A stretch of 42,661 bases of DNA from Actinomadura sp. KC345 (lineage in GTDB: Bacteria > Actinomycetota > Actinomycetes > Streptosporangiales > Streptosporangiaceae). A program made the position numbers and the translations under genes. A model generated the notes under the pieces. It was not told the DNA's origin. It did no database searches and worked only from the letters and a program-made list of their open reading frames with translations. This document shows, one piece after another, positions 36,916 to 42,661 of this stretch. Within the stretch, counting starts at the first letter, position 1. Every line of letters starts with the position of its first letter. The stretch lies in NCBI RefSeq assembly GCF_004348515.1, contig NZ_SMKH01000028.1, positions 1-42,661 of the forward strand, read 5' to 3'.

Positions 36916-37223
36916 CCCGGCCGGCCCCGTCCGCCGACGCGTTCGACGCCGTCATCCACGCCCCGCAGCGCCTGCGCATCTGCGCGATGCTCGACCCGGC
37001 GACCCAGATCGAGTTCAGCCTGGTCCAGGAGCGGCTGGACGTCAGCGCCTCGGTACTCAGCAAGCACGTGAGCGTCCTGATGGACGCCGGCTACGTCGAG
37101 CAGCACAAGGCGGTCCGCGACACACGGCAGCGAGTGTGGCTCCGGCTCACGGCCGAGGGCCGCGCCGCCTACCGGGGCCACGTCGCCGCCCTCCGCAAGA
37201 TCGTCGACCAGTCACCCGATTGA
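36912..37223 (+). CDS. Winged helix-turn-helix transcriptional regulator
   Basis: The 103-residue product is a single winged-helix domain: HAPQRLRICAMLDPATQIEF, the recognition helix SASVLSKHVSVLMDAGYVEQ, and a wing HKAVRDTRQRVWLRLTAEG. It resembles the small MarR/ArsR-type regulators that treat loss of a ligand as the signal; no metal-binding Cys motif is present. It overlaps the membrane protein gene by 4 nt and probably controls the pair through the repeat at 36420-36441. Confidence 0.88.
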   Translation: MTRPAPSADAFDAVIHAPQRLRICAMLDPATQIEFSLVQERLDVSASVLSKHVSVLMDAGYVEQHKAVRDTRQRVWLRLTAEGRAAYRGHVAALRKIVDQSPD

Positions 37224-37731
37224 CGCGCTTACCGGCGCGAATGCCGGGGATGGGGCCCGTGCCGAACCGCCCGGCCGACCGCGTACCCGAGGCCGATGTG
37301 CCTGACCACCGTGCCGGGGCAGCGACCGACGACTGCCGTCTTCAACTTCTGGTACGAGATCGGCGGCCCCCGGTCGGTGATGGAGGTCCCCCTCCCCCGT
37401 GCCCCGCGACGGCCATCCGGCGACTAGACCACCATTAAGGGGACCTTGAAGGCGGGCATGACCGGCTCCCCCGCTGATCAGTGGAAGTGAACCCAGAGTA
37501 GCGACCCTGGCGTCACACAACCCGATCAAGGCCTCATTCGGCCACTCACTCCGGTGTCACCCGACCACTACTGCGGCGCAGCCCCAATGCACATCTCCGT
37601 GCGCGTAATTCAGGTGCCGATAGGCCTTGACACTTGAGGCCGGACAGCAGCGCCGCGAACGCACGCCGCGTCACCAACGGCTTCGACCGGGTCGACACCG
37701 AAAGCTGAGTGCTCGTCACCGCTCGGCGGGT
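37224..37731. other. 508-nt stretch without a recognised gene
   Basis: No frame on either strand resembles a known protein. The GC content falls around 37430-37660. Several short inverted repeats occur (GGCCT-AGGCC at 37623-37642), but none is strong. It may hold worn remains of an insertion sequence; I could not identify one. Confidence 0.4.
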
Positions 37732-38601
37732 TCATAGGAAGGGCAAAACCAGGGCGTGGTCGATCTGCCAGGCGACCGAGGTGAGGGAGCCGCTGGTCAG
37801 GCTGGTGCCGGTGAGGGCGACGGGACCGGTGACGGTGTTCTTGCCGGGTGGAGTGGCCAGGAGCGCCTCGACGCGCTGGACGACACCGGAGTCGGCGAAT
37901 GCCGGCAAGGGCGACGCGGAGGAGTGGGCCAGGGCGACCTCGGCGATGGTCCGCGCGACGAGGGAGCGGTCGCCGACGGCTTCGGCGGCCTCCTCGTCCG
38001 CCCAGCGCTCCAAAGCGAAGCGCAGGCGAGCATTGAGCCCGCGCAGAAGGGGGACGGTGCCCGCGGCAAGTGCCCCCACCGCGAGGTAGCGGTGGTGGCC
38101 GTGGCGCAGGTGCGACGCCTCGTGCTGGAACACCACCCGCAACTGCGCGGGGTCGAGGACCCGCAGGAGGCCGCGGGAGACCAGGACCCCACCGCCGCGG
38201 CCGGGGACGGCGAGTGCCACTGGCGCGTCCGAGTCCACGATCGTCCGGGACGTCCGCGCCGCGCCGCGGACCTCGCCGACCCACCGGCGCGCCAGCTTGA
38301 GGATCGTGTAGCCGCACAGGCCGGTCAGGGCGATGGCCGGGATGCCCAAGACGGCGGGCACGGGCTGGTCGTCACCGAAAAGCGCCCATTCGGGCAGCCG
38401 GTGCGCGTCGCGGGGGAACAGGGTCGCGGCGTAGTTGACGGTGACGAACACGAGCGTCCCGACGACGGCGGCGACGGCGCTGGCGGCGACCGTGGCGAGC
38501 AGCCGCGACGTCCACGCCGGATGCAGCGGCATTGGCACCGCGCCGAGGACGCTTCCGAGCGCCACCGAGAGGACGGTGGGCAGGAACGTCAGCCAGGTCA
38601 C
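37732..38601 (-). CDS. M56-family membrane metallopeptidase (BlaR1-like)
   Basis: The 289-residue product has transmembrane segments at about 3-22, 33-57, 81-102 and 170-187, and a zinc-peptidase motif, His160-Glu161-x-x-His164 (QHEASH), with Glu203/Glu204 (RWADEEAA) as the third ligand. This is the protease part of BlaR1/MecR1; the extracellular penicillin-sensor domain is absent, so the signal is unknown. It starts at GTG 38601, overlapping the blaI-like stop by 4 nt. In the known systems the peptidase inactivates the BlaI-type repressor encoded beside it. Confidence 0.92.
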   Translation of the reverse strand: MTWLTFLPTVLSVALGSVLGAVPMPLHPAWTSRLLATVAASAVAAVVGTLVFVTVNYAATLFPRDAHRLPEWALFGDDQPVPAVLGIPAIALTGLCGYTILKLARRWVGEVRGAARTSRTIVDSDAPVALAVPGRGGGVLVSRGLLRVLDPAQLRVVFQHEASHLRHGHHRYLAVGALAAGTVPLLRGLNARLRFALERWADEEAAEAVGDRSLVARTIAEVALAHSSASPLPAFADSGVVQRVEALLATPPGKNTVTGPVALTGTSLTSGSLTSVAWQIDHALVLPFL

Positions 38602-38966
38602 GCGCTTTCCCCGTGGCGAGGGCGGTCCAGGACGGCGCGCAAGGCCCGCTCCTCGTCGGAGGTGAGCGTCTGGACGAACCGGCTGAGCACGCTGGACGGG
38701 TCGCTGGCGTGCCGCAGGTGGTCGCGCATCCGGTCGGCGACCAGGCGGGACTCGTCCACCGCCAGCCGGTAGCGGTAGAGGCGGCCCTCGCGCTCCCGGG
38801 TGACCAGGCGCTTGGCGTGCAACCGGAACAGGATGGTGTTGACGGTGGTGTAGGCCGGGTCTCCGGGGACGCGGTCGCGCAACTCGGCTGTGCTCATGGC
38901 GTCATCCGCCCCGGCGAGCGCGGCCAGCACCTCGGCCTCCAACCGCCCCATCGGCCGTCGCGCCAT
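38598..38966 (-). CDS. BlaI/MecI-family repressor
   Basis: The 122-residue product has the winged-helix domain (about 6-70; RLEAEVLAALAGADDAMSTA, AYTTVNTILFRLHAKRLVTR) and a helical dimerisation part. ATG 38966 is preceded by GGAGGT; a frame extension to 38990 is not needed. It forms an operon with the M56 peptidase. No beta-lactamase gene is in the window, so the pair regulates something else or acts at a distance. The standard TACA-TGTA operator was not found upstream. Confidence 0.92.
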   Translation of the reverse strand: MARRPMGRLEAEVLAALAGADDAMSTAELRDRVPGDPAYTTVNTILFRLHAKRLVTREREGRLYRYRLAVDESRLVADRMRDHLRHASDPSSVLSRFVQTLTSDEERALRAVLDRPRHGESA

Positions 38967-39010
38967 CCCCCACCTCCATCGTCGCCCCAACTTTAACCGC
39001 CGGACAAGGA

Positions 39011-39040
39011 AGTGGCCCTTCGCGACGGCGAAGGGCCACT
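39011..39040 (-). terminator. Terminator of tandem gene A
   Basis: A perfect 12-bp stem, AGTGGCCCTTCG (39011-39022) with CGAAGGGCCACT (39029-39040), surrounds a 6-nt loop. A weaker hairpin, GCCGTC/GACGGC (about 39051-39072), lies between it and the stop at 39090. The same two-hairpin layout follows gene B. Confidence 0.75.
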
Positions 39041-39089
39041 CGTGTGGGACGCCGTCACCGCGTGACGACGGCGGGGCGGCGTGCGACGG

Positions 39090-39563
39090 TCAGACCGTCG
39101 ACCACCGCCTCTGCTGCTCGACGACCACGTGCTGGGCGCAGAACGCGTTCTCGTCGGTGGAGCCCGGCTTGCCGCGGTTGGAGCCCGACGCTTCCAGCGC
39201 GTTGACCTCCGCGGCGACGACCTCGAACTTTCCCGAGCCGAAGAACTCGCGCGCCAGCCGGTCGGTCCCGGCCTCGATCTCAGCCGCGTTGGCGCCCGGG
39301 ACCGTCCGAAGGTGGGCGATCCGCTTCAGCGAATCCCGGTACCCGGGGTAACGGCGGTGGACAGTCACGTCCCTGACCACGTACTCCTTCTTGGTGTCGA
39401 AGGTGTACGTGCCGAACACCGACTCCGCGATGTACTCGGTGGGGAACGCCAGCTCGTCCGAGCCGAAGTAGGCGTGGCCCACGCGCCTCATCTCGTACTC
39501 GGCCTCTTCGGCGTTGTCGGCGAAGATGAGCGGGATGATAAGGCCGAAGTTCAAGTTGTTCAT
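39090..39563 (-). CDS. Tandem paralogue A, unrecognised family
   Basis: The 157-residue product starts MNNLNFGLIIPLIFADNAEE and ends QHVVVEQQRRWSTV. I recognise no family. It contains two diverged copies of one unit: DNAEEAEYEMRRVGHAYFGS in the first half and ANAAEIEAGTDRLAREFFGS in the second. There is no signal peptide, no membrane segment and only one Cys. AAGGAGA precedes the ATG. It is a likely monocistron, with its own leader hairpin (39581-39609) and terminator. The closest relative in the window is gene B. Confidence 0.85.
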   Translation of the reverse strand: MNNLNFGLIIPLIFADNAEEAEYEMRRVGHAYFGSDELAFPTEYIAESVFGTYTFDTKKEYVVRDVTVHRRYPGYRDSLKRIAHLRTVPGANAAEIEAGTDRLAREFFGSGKFEVVAAEVNALEASGSNRGKPGSTDENAFCAQHVVVEQQRRWSTV

Positions 39564-39580
39564 GAGGGTTTCTCCTTGCT

Positions 39581-39609
39581 GACGACGCGGCCGCTGGGAC
39601 GGCGTCGTC
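39581..39609 (-). promoter_or_regulatory. Leader hairpin of tandem gene A
   Basis: GACGACGC (39581-39588) and GCGTCGTC (39602-39609) form a perfect 8-bp stem about 18 nt before the ATG. The loop holds the sequence shared with gene B. The equivalent stem in B differs by a base change that keeps pairing through G-U. Confidence 0.55.
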
Positions 39610-39695
39610 TGATCTGGTTTGTGCCTTGCGACGGGAACCGTCCCCGCGAACCCGGCCTGCGCAAGCCAGAACCGCTGAACTACGCGGAAAAGCGA

Positions 39696-39723
39696 GTGAC
39701 CCTTCGCGTAGGCGAAGGGTCAC
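39696..39723 (-). terminator. Terminator of tandem gene B
   Basis: A perfect 12-bp stem, GTGACCCTTCGC (39696-39707) with GCGAAGGGTCAC (39712-39723), surrounds a GTAG loop, 54 nt after the gene B stop. The stem differs from that of gene A at paired positions, so both partners have changed together. Confidence 0.75.
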
Positions 39724-39777
39724 GTGTGGGAGGCCGTCACCGCGTGATGACGGCCGGAGAGGTGCGGCGTGCGACGG

Positions 39778-40257
39778 TCAGTCCGTCGACCACCGCCCCG
39801 ACTGCTGGGCGACCACGCGCTTGACGCAGTAGACCCGCTTGCCCTCGGAACCCAGCTTGTTGCCCTCGGGTGCCGAGGCTTCCAGCGCGCCCGGGCTCCC
39901 GCCGCCGACGCGGACCTCGTGGTCCGAACCGAAGAACTCCCGCACTCGGCGGTCGATCTCGGTCTTGATCTCAGCGGCGTTGCCCCCACGGACGTCCGAG
40001 AGCTCGAGGGTCCGCAGGAGCGTGTCCTGGGACGAGGAGCCAGCGCGCCTCACGCTCAGGTCCCGGACCTCGTACGCCTTCCTGTTGTTGAAGGCGTCCG
40101 TGGCGGACACCGGCTTCGCGGTGTACCCGGTGGGGAGTGCCAACTTCACGTCCGGGCCGAAAAAGTTGCGCGCCTCGTCCTTGATCCGCTCCTCGATCTC
40201 GGCGGCGTTGTCGCCCAAGACGAGCGGGATGTTGAGAACAAAGTTCAGGTCGCTCAT
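39778..40257 (-). CDS. Tandem paralogue B, unrecognised family
   Basis: The 159-residue product starts MSDLNFVLNIPLVLGDNAAE and ends KRVVAQQSGRWSTD. GGAGGAG lies before the ATG at 40257. The internal repeat is clearer than in A: DNAAEIEERIKDEARNFFGP and GNAAEIKTEIDRRVREFFGS, each followed by a beta-rich stretch (KAYEVRDLSVRR and RVYCVKRVVAQQ). I recognise no family; the alternation of one amphipathic helix with short strands suggests a small alpha/beta fold present twice. The gene is separate from A but may be coexpressed through similar leaders. Confidence 0.85.
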   Translation of the reverse strand: MSDLNFVLNIPLVLGDNAAEIEERIKDEARNFFGPDVKLALPTGYTAKPVSATDAFNNRKAYEVRDLSVRRAGSSSQDTLLRTLELSDVRGGNAAEIKTEIDRRVREFFGSDHEVRVGGGSPGALEASAPEGNKLGSEGKRVYCVKRVVAQQSGRWSTD

Positions 40258-40275
40258 GAGAGCTCCTCCATGTTG

Positions 40276-40304
40276 GACGACACGGCCGCTGGGACGGCGT
40301 CGCC
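40276..40304 (-). promoter_or_regulatory. Leader hairpin of tandem gene B
   Basis: GACGAC (40276-40281) faces GTCGCC (40299-40304); as RNA the six pairs include one G-U. The loop sequence CGGCCGCTGGGACG is shared with gene A. Position relative to the ATG is also the same. Confidence 0.5.
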
Positions 40305-40523
40305 CGATCTTGTTTGTGTGTCTTGCGACAAGGACAGTCCTCAGGAACCCGGCCTTGGCAAGCCCGAGCCGTGCGCGAACCGGAGCCGCACCTTGGCCAC
40401 CTGGTCGATCACCGGTGTGAGACAGACGGTACGGCCGCGGGCCGCGTAGGAGACGACCACCTCCGCTGCGTGAGCCGTCCGCGGACCTCTCCCCCTGCGG
40501 CGACGCGAAGCCCGCAGCTGACG

Positions 40524-40564
40524 TGGTGGACGGCCTCCTCGAACACCGCATGTACCCGTCCACC
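40524..40564 (-). terminator. Possible terminator after the ClpN-repeat gene
   Basis: GGTGGACG (40524-40531) and CGTCCACC (40557-40564) pair perfectly over 8 bp, but the loop is 25 nt. It lies 30 nt after the stop at 40595. The remaining stretch down to 40305 holds the promoter region of gene B; nothing else is seen there. Confidence 0.35.
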
Positions 40565-40594
40565 TGGTGGGCGGCGTCCGGTCACGTCGTCCGC

Positions 40595-41818
40595 TCAGGC
40601 GGCTTCGAGGCGCTGGACGGCCTCGGATCGGAGGGTGGCGGGGTCGGCGCTGAGCTCGCGGAGCAGCCGTGCCGCAGGGCCCGCCGGGTCTGCCAGCAGT
40701 TCCGCGAGCAGGTGGGTGGTGCCCGCGAAAGGGTGGCCGAGGCGATGCGCGGACAGGCTGGCCAGGCGTAACGCGGACAGCGCCGTGCGACCGTGGACGG
40801 CGTCGTTCACCGGCGCCGGGGGCAATGGCGGCCAGCCCTCGGTCGGCAGGCCGGTGAGGTCATGCTCGGGATCGTCCGGCGCGGGCTCCAGTCGTACCGC
40901 CGCCGCCCACGCCTCCAGACCCGGACGGACGCCGTGTGCGGCAAGGATCAGGCCGGCCTGGTTCCACCGGGCGACCCTGTCCGTCAGTCGCGTGTCGGCC
41001 TGGTCGAGTTGCCCGTGCAGGTCGATCACGCTGAGCAGGACGTGAGCGGCCGTGACGACGCCGTGGCCGGTCTGCAGGGCCTTGCTCACAGCGTCGCCCT
41101 CGATCGAATGCAGTATCGGGTGGCCGTAGCGGGCACCATGCTGACGGAAAGGACGCCGGAACTGACGGACGAGCCACCACTCCACGGCCCGCCAGAACCA
41201 ACGCGACGACCGTGACCCGGAACCGGGAGCCTGCCCGGAGAGTTTCATGACGCTGACCGCCCACGACGTCTGGCGGTTGTCGTCGCGCCGTAGGCCCTGG
41301 CCATGCTCGATGCGTCGCAGGTCCTCGCCGGGGACCCAGCGGGTCAGCGACTCGGCGCCCGGGCCGGGCAGCTTCAGCAGGGCCGTCACGAGGTGACGCG
41401 GCTCGGCGTATCCGTGCTCCTCGTCCGCGGCCTCGGCGATCGCGTCGTGCACGGCGTATCGAACGGCGGGCGAGAACACCGGCACTGCGGTCCGGCCTTT
41501 GCGGCGGTGGTCCACTCCTCCGGAGTAGGCCACCTCTCCCAGCAGCACGGCGGCTCGGTAGGCCACCTCCCGCCCGAAGACCGACTCCCACTCCGTCGAA
41601 GGCGGGGGCGGATCGGTCCGCGCGGTCTCGCCCCGCCAGCCGACGTTGTCCACCAGCGGACGCAGGAGTGGGCGGCCATCGGAAGTCCTGACGCTGAGTG
41701 CCGCGCAGTCCAGGACGAGTTCCGTCCCGATCTCATCGACGCCTGCACGGCACGCACGCCGGTAGGCCCAATAGAGAGCCACCCGGAACGACCCGCTCGC
41801 CGGTTCGGCCATCGGCAT
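40595..41818 (-). CDS. ClpN-repeat protein without ATPase domain
   Basis: The 407-residue product contains segments resembling the Clp R (ClpN) repeat, which in ClpA/ClpC binds adaptors and substrates. They are at about 10-45 (ALYWAYRRACRAGVDEIGTE), 118-160 (VRYAVHDAIAEAADEEHGYA), 230-275 (HSIEGDAVSKALQTGHGVVT) and 348-405 (RTALSALRLASLSAHRLGHP). The last is the clearest, with THLLAELLADPAGPAARLL. There is no Walker A motif, so it cannot unfold proteins by itself; it may act as an adaptor, decoy or sensor. ATG 41818 has GGAGG 7 nt upstream. It is divergent from the right-edge gene. Confidence 0.75.
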   Translation of the reverse strand: MPMAEPASGSFRVALYWAYRRACRAGVDEIGTELVLDCAALSVRTSDGRPLLRPLVDNVGWRGETARTDPPPPSTEWESVFGREVAYRAAVLLGEVAYSGGVDHRRKGRTAVPVFSPAVRYAVHDAIAEAADEEHGYAEPRHLVTALLKLPGPGAESLTRWVPGEDLRRIEHGQGLRRDDNRQTSWAVSVMKLSGQAPGSGSRSSRWFWRAVEWWLVRQFRRPFRQHGARYGHPILHSIEGDAVSKALQTGHGVVTAAHVLLSVIDLHGQLDQADTRLTDRVARWNQAGLILAAHGVRPGLEAWAAAVRLEPAPDDPEHDLTGLPTEGWPPLPPAPVNDAVHGRTALSALRLASLSAHRLGHPFAGTTHLLAELLADPAGPAARLLRELSADPATLRSEAVQRLEAA

Positions 41819-41997
41819 CTCCGATCCTCCAGCGGACCGTAACCGTTCCAGGGTTTCGCCGCCGAGTCTCCTGACTCATTCGCAGCGGGAACCGACTTCT
41901 TCGCGGGTGACGCGGAGCGCCCCAGACGACCGGTGGCGATACCCCGCGCCTGGACGGAGCCGGATCCCGCGGAAGAAGGCTCCTAGGATGCCGGTTC

Positions 41998-42661
41998 ATG
42001 GCGATGTTCCTGCATCTGACGGCGGCTGCGAACGCGCCGCGCATCCGGCGGTCCGGGATCCGGGCGGGCGACCACGGACCCGGCGGCGAGCGCGGCGTGT
42101 ACTGCTTCCCGGTGTTGCGGTCGTATACGCTCACCCACCAATGGCTGCGTGAACTGGCCCGTTTCGGTGGCCGGGGCAGGCTCGTGGCCGTCCACGTGCG
42201 GCTGGACGACGACGAGCATGTGCTGGTCGGGCGCTATGCGGACCGGACGCGCTCCACCGTCCCCACAGCAGAGGCGGTCCGGCGGATCGCCGCGCTGGAC
42301 GACCCGCGCGGGTGGGAGGTCTTCGTCCCCCGGGCCGTCCGGCCGCGGGAGGTGCACCGGATCCGCGCCGCGCCGCAGGTCGTGGGCTGGCGGTACAAGC
42401 CGGACGCACACGGCGTCCGTCCCTGCACCTGCTTCGGATGCCGGGTACGCGGAGAGTACGGGGCCCGACGCCTGCGCGAGCGGTCGCCCCATCCGCAGGA
42501 CGGTCCGCCACCGCCTGCCAGGGGCCTGCTCGCCGACGTGGCGGCGGCAGGCGACCCGGGAGACCCGGCCGTGCTGCGGGAGGCACTGCACTGGTTCGGC
42601 ATACGGCGGCGGGGCCCGCTCCCCCAGCTGACCCACCTCGCCGCCCATCCCCACCCCGGCG
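41998..42661 (+). CDS. ART-like domain protein, cut by the window edge
   Basis: The frame is open from ATG 41998 to the end of the window (221 codons), so the 3' part is missing. The N-terminus (MAMFLHLTAAANAPRIRRSG, then GVYCFPVLRSYTLTHQWLRE) has the layout of ADP-ribosyltransferase-like or KptA-like folds: an early HLT, an Arg-Ser-Gly-Ile helix and a Tyr-rich strand. Further on are EVFVPRAVRPREVHRIRAAP and a Cys-rich CTCFGCRVRGEY segment that could bind zinc. I recall similar actinobacterial proteins continuing into HEAT-like repeats. The ART link is by shape of motifs only, and activity is unproven. No strong ribosome binding site precedes the start. Confidence 0.7.
   Translation, partial: MAMFLHLTAAANAPRIRRSGIRAGDHGPGGERGVYCFPVLRSYTLTHQWLRELARFGGRGRLVAVHVRLDDDEHVLVGRYADRTRSTVPTAEAVRRIAALDDPRGWEVFVPRAVRPREVHRIRAAPQVVGWRYKPDAHGVRPCTCFGCRVRGEYGARRLRERSPHPQDGPPPPARGLLADVAAAGDPGDPAVLREALHWFGIRRRGPLPQLTHLAAHPHPG

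Larger units (their letters stand above)
39001..40340 (-). repeat. Tandem gene duplication, about 650-bp unit
   Basis: Two units, each with leader hairpin, gene and terminator, lie head to tail. The matching parts include the leader (CCGTCCCAGCGGCCG in both), the start of the genes, the 3' end (GTCGACCACCGCC on the plus strand) and the terminator hairpins. The coding parts have drifted considerably, so the duplication is old while the flanking signals are preserved. Confidence 0.75.

Noticed and set aside
37224..37731. An insertion sequence in the gap
   Set aside because: No transposase frame or paired terminal repeats could be identified.

Overview
The window is very GC-rich and carries a single, almost unbroken ribosomal-protein megacluster on the minus strand. 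Gene order, GTG starts, overlapping stop/start codons and r-protein sequences are those of a high-GC actinomycete. The replication-initiator, DUF1707, HTH and SUKH-type accessory genes suggest Streptosporangiales/Thermomonosporaceae (Actinomadura-like) or a near relative; that placement is inference and would need 16S or a genome match.

Region 1 (1-25.1 kb, core). Read in the direction of transcription (right to left) it holds the str operon (rpsL-rpsG-fusA-tuf), the S10 operon (rpsJ-rplC-rplD-rplW-rplB-rpsS-rplV-rpsC-rplP-rpmC-rpsQ), the spc operon (rplN-rplX-rplE-rpsZ-rpsH-rplF-rplR-rpsE-rpmD-rplO), secY-adk-map, and the alpha operon (infA-rpmJ-rpsM-rpsK-rpsD-rpoA-rplQ), then truA. Hairpins lie at the classical operon boundaries: after tuf, between rpsQ and rplN, after rplO, between rpmJ and rpsM, and after rplQ. 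Between map and infA sit three accessory genes: a DUF1707 membrane protein, a metallophosphoesterase (CpdA-like) and an HTH protein. At the left edge a truncated plus-strand gene converges on truA across a long bidirectional hairpin.

Region 2 (25.1-27.4 kb). Directly upstream of the str operon is a 548-residue, disordered, Gln/Gly/Pro-rich, tail-anchored protein with three Arg-Thr-hydrophobic motifs. The usual rpoB-rpoC neighbours of rpsL are not in the window.

Region 3 (27.6-32.3 kb, decayed accessory DNA). It holds broken pieces of an aldo/keto reductase, a serine recombinase, an HTH gene, a RepSA-type replication initiator and an EamA transporter, together with an intact-looking HAD protein, a 158-residue orphan and a 39-codon gene with its own structured leader and terminator. 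The recombinase, HTH and RepSA pieces look like the remains of an actinomycete integrative and conjugative element.

Region 4 (32.3-42.7 kb, accessory). It holds a TetR/alpha-beta hydrolase operon with a near-perfect operator palindrome, a duplicated SUKH-type gene with a frameshifted end, DNA polymerase IV, a 4-TM protein/winged-helix pair, a BlaI/M56 peptidase pair, two tandem paralogues of an unrecognised family with matching leaders and terminators, a ClpN-repeat protein without an ATPase, and a partial gene with an ADP-ribosyltransferase-like N-terminus at the right edge. The tandem paralogues and the structured leader plus small acidic peptide are the strongest candidates for something undescribed.
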